A DNA stretch of 14,851 nt from the NCBI GenBank assembly GCA_002299675.1, contig DBOW01000098.1, forward strand, positions 1-14,851, written 5' to 3'. Below the pieces are notes generated by a model that was not told where the DNA came from, did no database searches, and saw only the letters and a program-made list of their open reading frames with translations. This document shows positions 8,720 through 14,718 of the stretch, in pieces. A program made the position numbers and the translations under genes. The first letter of the stretch is position 1; each line of letters opens with the position of its first letter. This DNA is from Solobacterium sp. UBA636 (GTDB taxonomy: Bacteria; Bacillota_I; Bacilli_A; Erysipelotrichales; Erysipelotrichaceae).

Positions 8720-9654
8720 TTCTTAAAAGGGTCCTCCGTTAAACCATCCTTCTTCAAAAGAGTCTGCAGAGTCTCAATATCGGCATTGATATTCATATAA
8801 TCATCCTCATGCATCTCCTCATAGATAGTTTTAAGTGCCTCATTGATTAAAATAATGGTTTTAATCAGCTGAGACTCACAATCCTTAAATTCATCTGACT
8901 TAATCGAAACATCCTGCAGCTTCTTATATTTCTCCAGAATGCCAACCAGAATAGGCAGATAATAATCATAAAGCTTCTTAAGCTTAGGATTATCCTTTTC
9001 ATCCCTTGATGTCTCTATCTGCTTAATCAGATCACAGGTCTGATAAAGACCATTGGTAATTTCTTCCTGAGGAATCTGAGCATTTAAAGAATTAATCTTT
9101 TCAATATATTTATCGGCATCCGAAAGAACATCTTCCTTCCTGACATTCACCTGTGGTTTAGATTTAAGAACCTCCTCGCTCTGCTTAGAAAAAGCGTTAA
9201 GCAGAGAAAGAATCTTATCATACATCTCAGGATAAGAATCCTTAAATTCACCAAGACGGACAACCTTCTCATCCTTATAGGTTACATAAAGCTTATCAAC
9301 AGAAGAATAGGCACCGCCACTTAACACCAGAGAAACATCATCTATTACTGCCAGGGCATAATTATGCTTAAAATACTCACTGAGCTTAGAATCAATACGC
9401 ACAATATCGGCATTGGATAAAGTACTGCGCTTTTTATTGACTGTCTTTCCTCTTGTATTCCGCCTTACTGTTTCCTTACGCTCAGCACCTGAAAATATTC
9501 CCTTGAAAACAGAGAAAAGAGTGGCACCTACCACACCCAATACCACAAGGGGCATAATGCCACTGATAATACCGCCGACTAAGCCCGGGGCAAATATTAA
9601 CAGCATAATCAGAACAAAAAATCCGTTACCTGAGTTTCTACCTCTTCTGTACAT
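8716..9654 (-). CDS. XpaC-like membrane protein (5-bromo-4-chloroindolyl phosphate hydrolysis family)
   Basis: This 312-residue protein has a short basic N-terminus (RRGR), two closely spaced hydrophobic segments (about 11-28 and 33-55) and a long charged helical cytoplasmic part. The segment at about 222-246 (NPKLKKLYDYYLPILVGILE and following) resembles the YYLPTTLKLLEKY stretch I associate with XpaC-family proteins, which in Bacillus lie beside TelA, a toxic-anion-resistance protein. No TelA is visible here; an AAA+ gene lies downstream instead. Family assignment rests on that motif, the double N-terminal membrane hairpin and the helical tail, so it is moderate. The biochemical role of XpaC is not established. 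The start has no good Shine-Dalgarno (AGG lies 1 nt from ATG), and a TATAAT sits 8 nt upstream. Confidence 0.75.
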   Translation of the reverse strand: MYRRGRNSGNGFFVLIMLLIFAPGLVGGIISGIMPLVVLGVVGATLFSVFKGIFSGAERKETVRRNTRGKTVNKKRSTLSNADIVRIDSKLSEYFKHNYALAVIDDVSLVLSGGAYSSVDKLYVTYKDEKVVRLGEFKDSYPEMYDKILSLLNAFSKQSEEVLKSKPQVNVRKEDVLSDADKYIEKINSLNAQIPQEEITNGLYQTCDLIKQIETSRDEKDNPKLKKLYDYYLPILVGILEKYKKLQDVSIKSDEFKDCESQLIKTIILINEALKTIYEEMHEDDYMNINADIETLQTLLKKDGLTEDPFKK

Positions 9655-9662
9655 ACCTAATA

Positions 9663-9668
9663 ATTATA
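9663..9668 (-). promoter_or_regulatory. Possible internal -10 element ahead of the XpaC-like gene
   Basis: A perfect TATAAT lies in the 16-nt gap after the helical-protein gene, 8 nt before the XpaC-like ATG. No -35 is recognisable 16-18 nt upstream and there is no TGn extension. If active it would give an almost leaderless transcript. In AT-rich DNA the hexamer could be chance. Confidence 0.25.
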
Positions 9669-9670
9669 CT

Positions 9671-10141
9671 CTATTTTTTCTCCAGAATTTCCTTTAAAGC
9701 ATCCAGAGCCTTATCTGCCGCCTTCACAACGCCTTCTTTTGTTTCGTTTATCAGCTTCTGACATTCTTCAGACTGATATACCTCCCTGCCTTTGGAAGCC
9801 ACCACATTCACAAAAGCCTTAACATCATTCATATATTCATTTTCCAGAGTCTTATACCCGGCAATTTCAATATGCGGAAGTTCATCAATTCTTTTACATA
9901 CATCGACAATTATTTCGTTACAGCGCTCATCGATTTTCTGAATATCTTCTTCTGCCATCACCAGTTCACTCTCCAGTTTCTCACCAATCTTATTTAATGA
10001 GGCAACAGTATTGTCAACCAGCCTGTCAGCTATCTCCAGCCCTTCTTTAGTTAAAGAATTGGCTTCCTTAACCAGTTTGGCCTCAAGGCCTTCAATCATC
10101 AGTTCTATTTTCTTAATTTCATCTACAGTTACTTTTTCCAT
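9671..10141 (-). CDS. Helical (coiled-coil/amphipathic) protein of unknown function, first gene of the long operon
   Basis: The 156-residue product is almost entirely predicted helix: alternating charged and aliphatic residues from VDEIKKIE to the end, with a break around LPHIEIAGY. No membrane segment or signal peptide is present. The C-terminal stretch (KAADKALDALKEILEKK) is strongly amphipathic, as in membrane-surface or coiled-coil proteins. I recognise no family. The frame is open for 12 more codons upstream (to 10177), but the start at 10141 is clear from an AGGTGGTGAT ribosome site 4 nt before ATG. It opens the nine-gene operon, just ahead of the XpaC-like membrane protein. A role in that membrane/AAA+ module is inferred from position only. 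Confidence 0.85.
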   Translation of the reverse strand: MEKVTVDEIKKIELMIEGLEAKLVKEANSLTKEGLEIADRLVDNTVASLNKIGEKLESELVMAEEDIQKIDERCNEIIVDVCKRIDELPHIEIAGYKTLENEYMNDVKAFVNVVASKGREVYQSEECQKLINETKEGVVKAADKALDALKEILEKK

Positions 10142-10145
10142 AAAT

Positions 10146-10155
10146 ATCACCACCT
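10146..10155 (-). promoter_or_regulatory. Ribosome binding site fixing the start of the helical protein
   Basis: Reading AGGTGGTGAT on the minus strand, its GGTGAT complements the 16S anti-Shine-Dalgarno and ends 4 nt before the ATG at 10141. It rules out the longer frame that would begin at 10177, which has no comparable site. Confidence 0.7.
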
Positions 10156-10161
10156 GATACA

Positions 10162-10170
10162 ATCTTAACA
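10162..10170 (-). promoter_or_regulatory. Possible extended -10 promoter of the nine-gene operon
   Basis: The minus strand reads TGTTAAGAT, an extended -10 (TGn plus TAAGAT, 4 of 6 matches). It sits in the 64-bp gap after the DUF3783-like gene. Transcription would start near 10155, giving a very short leader that still holds the ribosome site. No good -35 is seen. A CAGGTG direct repeat (minus strand) lies on either side, at 10151-10156 and 10169-10174. Confidence 0.35.
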
Positions 10171-10205
10171 CCTGCATGTGACATAAAACTGAATATCAGA
10201 AATAA

Positions 10206-10535
10206 TCACACATTTCTCTTTTCTTCAAACTCCTTCTTTTCCATATAAAGTTTATTCATAAGCTCAAAAACCGTCCACTTACGATTGTATTCAGTCACAA
10301 TAGCCTTATAGTCACACTTAATCTCACTGTCTTTTAAAAGCTTCAGCAAAACATCAAGATTATAGCCCTCAATCAGAATAAGACTTTCCTTATGAACAGT
10401 TAATCCAGCTTTGCTTCCACTTAGCTCGTTAATTCTGCACATTTCATTTTCAATATGCATAAAAGAATAATTATGCAGACTTAAAACATTAATCAGCTTC
10501 TTATTTTCTTTAAGATTAAGCAGATAAATCATCAT
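10206..10535 (-). CDS. DUF3783-like small protein
   Basis: This is a 109-residue cytoplasmic protein of unknown function. The C-terminal segment YKAIVTEYNRKWTVFELMNK, followed by acidic and Lys-rich residues, resembles the end of DUF3783 proteins as I remember it (KAVLTxxNxxWTxxxLxxEL). The N-terminal half (YLLNLKENKKLINVLSLHN) would match the family's opening strand and helix, and the middle (LILIEGYNLDVLLKLL) its central strand. The ATG at 10535 overlaps the stop of the exported-protein gene (ATGA); a second ATG follows immediately at 10532 with a one-base overlap. The two genes look co-translated. No regulatory or enzymatic motif is evident. Confidence 0.7.
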   Translation of the reverse strand: MMIYLLNLKENKKLINVLSLHNYSFMHIENEMCRINELSGSKAGLTVHKESLILIEGYNLDVLLKLLKDSEIKCDYKAIVTEYNRKWTVFELMNKLYMEKKEFEEKRNV

Positions 10536-10960
10536 TTAATATAAACCTCTATACGGTCAGTTTCATCAGTATTATCAGAAAGAATGTTTCCATAGAACAT
10601 TACATAATTTACTCTTCCGCCAACATCTTTCTGAATAAGACAGACAGAACCATTGGAGTCATACATTTCCCCTTCGAAATAGGCACAGCTTTGAGAAATA
10701 CTGTCAACACTGTAGCCATCAATAGCTATGCTGCCGGCATCTTTAAGATAAATCCTGAACATCGTAATCTTATCTTTTTCATCACATTCAAAATAATCAA
10801 CAAAGTCAAGACCAGCTATATCATCCCTGCTGTCATAGCCTGCCACAAGACTTGTACCACCAGCTTCAACATTATAGTATTCCTCTCTTTTAGGCGGCAG
10901 AAAATTCAGACTTAAGACAATACACACAACAAGAATTAAACAAAGAAGTAATTTTTTCAT
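10532..10960 (-). CDS. Small exported or membrane-anchored protein of unknown function
   Basis: The 142-residue product opens with KK and a hydrophobic run to about residue 20 (LLLCLILVVCIVLSLNFL), a signal peptide or single N-terminal anchor. There is no clear lipobox: the Cys at 13 is preceded by LVV rather than a small residue. The mature part (about 120 residues) is acidic and strand-rich, with aromatic residues (EEYYNVE, FVDYFECDE, YVMFYGNI) and Cys59, Cys92 and Cys107. I recognise no family. It is divergent from the sirtuin gene across 22 bp and overlaps the DUF3783-like gene. No Shine-Dalgarno precedes the ATG, while an extended -10 ends 6 nt upstream, so its mRNA may be leaderless. 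Confidence 0.8.
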   Translation of the reverse strand: MKKLLLCLILVVCIVLSLNFLPPKREEYYNVEAGGTSLVAGYDSRDDIAGLDFVDYFECDEKDKITMFRIYLKDAGSIAIDGYSVDSISQSCAYFEGEMYDSNGSVCLIQKDVGGRVNYVMFYGNILSDNTDETDRIEVYIK

Positions 10961-10966
10961 GAAATT

Positions 10967-10975
10967 ATTGTAACA
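10967..10975 (-). promoter_or_regulatory. Extended -10 for the exported protein / DUF3783-like pair
   Basis: The minus strand reads TGTTACAAT (TGn plus TACAAT, 5 of 6 matches). Its last base is 6 nt before the ATG at 10960, so initiation would fall at or next to the start codon. There is no room for a conventional Shine-Dalgarno. Confidence 0.45.
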
Positions 10976-10976
10976 T
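10971..10976 (+). promoter_or_regulatory. Possible -10 for the sirtuin gene
   Basis: TAACAT (4 of 6 matches, including the key first T, second A and last T) ends 6 nt before the sirtuin ATG. It shares two bases with the opposing -10 of the minus-strand gene. No -35 or TGn extension is evident, so support comes mainly from geometry. Confidence 0.28.
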
Positions 10977-10982
10977 TAAGCT

Positions 10983-11684
10983 ATGATAAACAAATTAAAA
11001 GAAGCTATAAATGAAGCGCAAAATATTGTCTTTTTTACTGGAGCTGGAATGTCCACAGCTTCCGGCATCCCTGATTTCCGTTCAGCCAAAGGTCTTTTTA
11101 CCAATAATCTCCACGCTGAGGAAATAGTATCACACAGTTATTTTATGAATCATCCCGAACAGTTCTACGATTTTTATTTTAACCGTATGGTTTTTAAAGA
11201 CGCAAAACCAAATCCGGGGCATATTTTTATTGCCTCTTTACAGAAAAACAAAAACGTAACTGTTGTCACTCAGAATATCGATGGCCTGCATACAATGGCA
11301 GGATCGAAAAATGTAATTGAGCTTCATGGTACGATTCATTCAAATCACTGCATGAAATGCCATAAAAAATACACACTCCAGGAAATCTTAAATAAAAAAG
11401 AAAAAGTTCCACACTGCAGCTGTGGGGGAATTATTAAACCTGATGTAGTACTTTATGAAGAAGCACTGAATGAGGATAACATCATTAATGCCGTAAAAGC
11501 CATTGAAGAAGCTGATACCCTGGTTATACTTGGTACCTCTTTATCTGTTTATCCGGCAGCCGGCTTTATTCAGTACTTTCGAGGCAGAAATCTGATTCTG
11601 ATCAATAAAAGCCAGACCCCGGCTGATGAATATGCCGATATAGTAATTCATGATGATATAAACGAAACATTTTCAAGACTTTGA
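10983..11684 (+). CDS. cobB: Sir2-family NAD-dependent protein deacetylase
   Basis: This sirtuin removes acyl groups from protein lysines while consuming NAD+, releasing nicotinamide and O-acyl-ADP-ribose. At 233 residues it has normal bacterial length. Visible motifs are the NAD-binding GAGMSTASGIPDFR (20-33), TQNID (96-100), catalytic H115 in ELHGT, zinc ligands C123/C126 (CMKC) and C145/C147 (CSC), and GTSLSV (184-189). The Tyr-x-x-Arg pair that marks CobB-type desuccinylases appears as Tyr-x-x-Tyr (YDFY, residues 62-65) when aligned to the following PN..H motif. Simple deacetylation is therefore the likelier activity (inference). There is no Shine-Dalgarno before the ATG. The gene stands alone on the plus strand between two minus-strand operons; its last 12 nt overlap the end of the transporter gene. 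Confidence 0.95.
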   Translation: MINKLKEAINEAQNIVFFTGAGMSTASGIPDFRSAKGLFTNNLHAEEIVSHSYFMNHPEQFYDFYFNRMVFKDAKPNPGHIFIASLQKNKNVTVVTQNIDGLHTMAGSKNVIELHGTIHSNHCMKCHKKYTLQEILNKKEKVPHCSCGGIIKPDVVLYEEALNEDNIINAVKAIEEADTLVILGTSLSVYPAAGFIQYFRGRNLILINKSQTPADEYADIVIHDDINETFSRL

Positions 11685-12527
11685 TGAAGACAATATACAG
11701 AGCACAACACCAAGAAACATAATAAGTGCACCACAAATTTCTGAAAAAGATGGAATCTGATTTAAAAGAACAATTCCACCGATCATCGAAAAAACTGATT
11801 CAAGAGCCATAATCAGGGAGGCAACAGTACCAGGTGTCAGGCTTTGACCCCTGCTTTGAAAATAATAGCCCAGTGCTCCAGCTACAACACCCATATAAAG
11901 AACTGGAACCAGGGCATTTTTTATATTGAACAGCTGCATTCCTTCAAACAGAGAAAAAACAAAACAGAACACAAATGTTCCAAAACATAAAGAAAAAGTA
12001 AACTTATAAATATTAACCCCGGCAGCCTTATGATCAATATAAATAATTTCCAGGGCATAAAGAAAAGCGGAACAGAGGACTATAAATTCATATAAACCAA
12101 AAGAAAAATCCCTTATATCGCAAAGAAAAAACAGCCCAAGAAGACAAACTGCAATCGAAAGAACAGTAAGAAAACTGATTTTCTTCTTAAACAGAACAGA
12201 TTCAATAAGCGGTACAAGCACAATATAAAGTGAAGTAATAAAACCAATTTTCCCAGCATGAATTTTACCGGCTGCCATCTGCTGAAAACCGGAAGCCAGA
12301 GAAAGAATCATACCAAGTACCACCATTATTTCCAGACAGGTTCGCATTGACGTTTCATCCTTTTTAAACATAAAAGGCAAAAAGAAAAGGCTGGCAACAA
12401 AATAACGCCAGGTCAGAAATGAAAAAGGTGCGATAACACCTTCCGCCATAGCCTGAAAGCCATAGCCAAAACCAAAAGTAATGGCTACCAGAAAAAGACA
12501 GACAATGCCTTTTGCGCGCTTACTCAC
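11673..12527 (-). CDS. EamA/DMT-family membrane transporter
   Basis: This is a drug/metabolite-transporter superfamily protein with about ten hydrophobic segments in two EamA repeats. Typical landmarks are AITFGFGYGFQ near the start, FLTWRYFVASL, then in the second half ALEIIYIDHKA, YMGVVAGALGYYFQSRGQ, and LTPGTVASLIMALESVFSMIGG. The substrate cannot be read from sequence. The frame is open upstream into glpK. I chose the GTG at 12527 (MSKRAKG, 284 residues) because AAGGA lies 8 nt upstream; an ATG at 12536 has no usable ribosome site. It overlaps the glpK end by 8 nt, so coupling to glpK is likely. The tail-to-tail overlap with the sirtuin gene leaves no space for a dedicated terminator. Confidence 0.9.
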   Translation of the reverse strand: MSKRAKGIVCLFLVAITFGFGYGFQAMAEGVIAPFSFLTWRYFVASLFFLPFMFKKDETSMRTCLEIMVVLGMILSLASGFQQMAAGKIHAGKIGFITSLYIVLVPLIESVLFKKKISFLTVLSIAVCLLGLFFLCDIRDFSFGLYEFIVLCSAFLYALEIIYIDHKAAGVNIYKFTFSLCFGTFVFCFVFSLFEGMQLFNIKNALVPVLYMGVVAGALGYYFQSRGQSLTPGTVASLIMALESVFSMIGGIVLLNQIPSFSEICGALIMFLGVVLCILSSSKS

Positions 12528-13998
12528 CAGTACCATCCTTAAAAGAAACTGTACTCTCAACCGCTTTTTTCCATCTTCTGTAGAGCCTGCTTCTTTCCTC
12601 GTCGTCCATTTCCGGTTCAAAGGTTACAACCTTTTCATTATTAAAATCTTCAAAACTGTAGAAACCTGTTTCAATACCCGAGAGTCTGGCTGCACCAAGG
12701 GCTGTAGATTCTGGCATCTCACATCTTAAAACCGGTATACCGAGAATATCGCTCTGAAACTGGCACAGGAAATCGTTCTGACTGGCGCCACCATCTACTT
12801 TGAGTTCCATTACTCTTCTTGAAGTATCGGCCTCCATAACCTCAACCAGATCTTTAGACTGATAGGCCAGAGCTTCTAAAGCCGCTCTTGTCAGATGCTC
12901 AGGTCTGGCTCCACGGGTCAGACCATATATGGCCCCTTTACATTCCTTTACCCAGTAGGGAGCTCCAAGACCAGTAAACGAAGGAACGATAATGATCCCG
13001 TTTGAATCCTTAACACTGCAGGCCATCTGTTCAGTATCAGAAGCTTTTTCAAAAAGATGAAGAGAGTCTCTCAGCCACTGTATCAGAGAACCAGAGACAA
13101 AAATTGAACCCTCCAGAGCATATTTAACTTCATCATGTATTTTCCAGGCAACAGTGCTTAAAAGACCATTATCTGATTCAATAACTTTCTCACCCGTATT
13201 TACCAGCATAAAACCACCGGTACCATAGGTATTCTTAATCTGTCCATTATAGAAACATGATTCACCAAAAAGAGCTGCCTGCTGATCACCTACCATGGCT
13301 GTGACTGGAGCGGTTGCCCCAAAGAAAATCGATGGATCAATATAGCCAAATAGCCCTGAGGTATCTTTAACTTCCGGCAGCATCCTTCTGTCTATATCAA
13401 ATATTTCCAGAAGTTCATCATCCCATTCAAGAGTATGAATATTAAACAGAAGAGTGCGCGAAGCATTGGATACATCGGTTGCGTGAATCTCGCCAAGGGT
13501 CATCTTCCATAAAAGCCAGCTGTCCACTGTGCCAAAAAGAAGATCATCTGTATTATCACATCTGTCGAGTATCCATCTGATTTTGGTAGCTGAAAAATAA
13601 GGATCAAGTATTAAGCCTGTCTTTTCTTTAATTAGAGGCTCAACACCCATAGCTTTATATTTATCTACCAGATCGGCACTCTGACGCGATTGCCATACTA
13701 TGGCCTTTGAAACCGGCAGACCGGTCTTTTTGTTCCAGATAATAGTTGTCTCGCGCTGATTGCTTATGCCAATGGAACTTATTTCGTCAGGACTGACACT
13801 TCCATCTTCAAATATTTCCGCAATTACCGCAAGCACTGAAAGCCAGATCTCATTGGCATCCTGAACAACCCAGGAAACTTCCGGGAAATAGACTTTAACT
13901 TCTTTCTGAGCTGTCTTGACCACATTCTGCATATTATCAAATAGAATGGCTCTGGTAGAGGTTGTACCCTGGTCAATTGCGAGAATATATTTTTTCAT
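12520..13998 (-). CDS. glpK: Glycerol kinase
   Basis: GlpK phosphorylates glycerol to sn-glycerol 3-phosphate in the cytoplasm, feeding glycolysis and lipid synthesis. The 492 residues match the usual family length. FGGY-kinase landmarks are the phosphate-binding DQGTTSTR (9-16), SNQRET (79-84), SNASRTLLFNI (177-187), MVGDQQAALFG (235-245), YGTGGFML (258-265) and GGASQND near the C-terminal ADP site. In many Gram-positive enzymes a His in a YHFYG segment is phosphorylated by HPr; the matching segment here reads SIFFG (223-227), with Ile224 in the His position, so that control is probably missing. The gene overlaps the upstream phosphatase stop (ATGA) and the downstream transporter start. No glpF, glpD or glpO lies nearby. 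Confidence 0.97.
   Translation of the reverse strand: MKKYILAIDQGTTSTRAILFDNMQNVVKTAQKEVKVYFPEVSWVVQDANEIWLSVLAVIAEIFEDGSVSPDEISSIGISNQRETTIIWNKKTGLPVSKAIVWQSRQSADLVDKYKAMGVEPLIKEKTGLILDPYFSATKIRWILDRCDNTDDLLFGTVDSWLLWKMTLGEIHATDVSNASRTLLFNIHTLEWDDELLEIFDIDRRMLPEVKDTSGLFGYIDPSIFFGATAPVTAMVGDQQAALFGESCFYNGQIKNTYGTGGFMLVNTGEKVIESDNGLLSTVAWKIHDEVKYALEGSIFVSGSLIQWLRDSLHLFEKASDTEQMACSVKDSNGIIIVPSFTGLGAPYWVKECKGAIYGLTRGARPEHLTRAALEALAYQSKDLVEVMEADTSRRVMELKVDGGASQNDFLCQFQSDILGIPVLRCEMPESTALGAARLSGIETGFYSFEDFNNEKVVTFEPEMDDEERSRLYRRWKKAVESTVSFKDGTGE
12536..12540 (-). promoter_or_regulatory. Ribosome binding site supporting a GTG start for the transporter
   Basis: AAGGA on the minus strand, within the 3' end of glpK, sits 8 nt before the GTG at 12527. 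The competing ATG at 12536 overlaps this site and so cannot use it. Confidence 0.5.
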
Positions 13999-14687
13999 AA
14001 CAAATAGTAATCCTTAATCTTTTCCTTAACAGTCTTGTCTATACCGTATTCAGCTTCAAAATATCTATCATATGAACCATACTTAAGCAGTATGGCATTT
14101 AAAGAAGCTTCCAGCCACTCCTCTCTTACCTGCCAGGCAACAGGCAAAGTGGAAGAACCATACATCAGTTTCATCGAACGTATTGAAAGCATATAATCAT
14201 TGAATATCTGCATATAATTCACATCCAGCAGCAATAATATAAGTGCCGAAAGCACTCCCGTTCTGTCCTTTCCGGCATAACAGTGAAAAAGCAGCGGCCC
14301 TTTAAAATTGCTGATCAGCTCAAAAGCCTTTTTATAGGCCTTATTATCAAAAGGCAAAGCACTGTAGGCAGCAAGCTGCTGCATATCTTTTTTCTGTTCC
14401 CTGGAAAGTTCACCAAAAACTTTGGCATCACGGGGAACGGAAGCCGAGATATTATAATATTTAACTCCCTCAGGAAAATACTCATCCTGCTTACTTTCAG
14501 CTTCTTCTGTACTCCTTAAATCCAGAATATATTTAATATTTAAAGAATCAAGATATTCAATCTGTTCCTCATCCAGCATTCTGAGAAATGCTGATCTAAT
14601 TAAAAGACCTTCTTTAATACGGCGGCCATCAGTTGAAACCATGCCACCCAAATCTCTGATATTTCTACTATTAATTCTACTAAGCAT
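13995..14687 (-). CDS. Tyrosine-protein-phosphatase-like (lipid/dual-specificity type) phosphatase
   Basis: This 230-residue cytoplasmic phosphatase belongs to the Y_phosphatase3 / MptpB-like group. It has the N-terminal NIRDLGG motif (9-15), the DLRS strand (56-59), and the P-loop HCYAGKDRTG (135-144) with nucleophile C136, general phosphate-binding R142, and K140/D141. The HCxxGKDRTG form is that of MptpB-type enzymes, which act on phosphoinositides as well as phosphotyrosine and phosphoserine, so the substrate here could be a phosphoprotein, lipid or small molecule. It heads the operon with glycerol kinase and a transporter; a link to glycerol or glycerophospholipid metabolism is inference. 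The start has only a weak purine stretch (AGAGA) directly before ATG, and a TATAAT lies 6 nt upstream, suggesting a leaderless mRNA. Confidence 0.9.
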   Translation of the reverse strand: MLSRINSRNIRDLGGMVSTDGRRIKEGLLIRSAFLRMLDEEQIEYLDSLNIKYILDLRSTEEAESKQDEYFPEGVKYYNISASVPRDAKVFGELSREQKKDMQQLAAYSALPFDNKAYKKAFELISNFKGPLLFHCYAGKDRTGVLSALILLLLDVNYMQIFNDYMLSIRSMKLMYGSSTLPVAWQVREEWLEASLNAILLKYGSYDRYFEAEYGIDKTVKEKIKDYYLL

Positions 14688-14693
14688 GTCTCT

Positions 14694-14699
14694 ATTATA
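14694..14699 (-). promoter_or_regulatory. -10 element of the phosphatase-glpK-transporter operon
   Basis: The minus strand has a perfect TATAAT whose last base is 6 nt before the phosphatase ATG, placing the predicted transcription start at the start codon. The -35 region (TACAAC or ACAACA at 16-17 nt spacing) is weak and lies at the edge of the neighbouring inverted repeat. Confidence 0.4.
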
Positions 14700-14718
14700 A
14701 ACTTTTTTCCCTGCATGT

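Larger units (their letters stand above)
10965..10979. promoter_or_regulatory. Near-palindrome in the 22-bp divergent gap
   Basis: The 15-bp sequence TTATTGTAACATTAA has half-sites TTA-n-TGT and ACA-n-TAA, with 6 of 7 arm pairs complementary. It covers most of the gap and overlaps both candidate -10 elements, so a bound protein would affect both genes. I cannot assign it to a known regulator. Confidence 0.4.

Noticed and set aside
8716..9654. XpaC-like gene as evidence of a tellurite-resistance locus
   Set aside because: No TelA, TerC or TerD-type gene is present in the window, so a resistance role cannot be supported.
9671..10177. Longer 168-aa form of the helical protein starting at 10177
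   Set aside because: The ATG at 10141 has a strong AGGTGGTGAT site at ideal spacing, and the extra 12 residues would cover the probable promoter.
10186..10200. Possible terminator after the DUF3783-like gene (CTGATATTCAG then TTTT, minus strand)
   Set aside because: The stem has only four pairs and the T-run is four bases, too weak for an intrinsic terminator.
12528..12620. Longer 315-aa form of the transporter starting at 12620 inside glpK
   Set aside because: The extra residues are hydrophilic, unlike EamA N-termini, and are the out-of-frame shadow of glpK. The MSKRAKG start has its own ribosome site.
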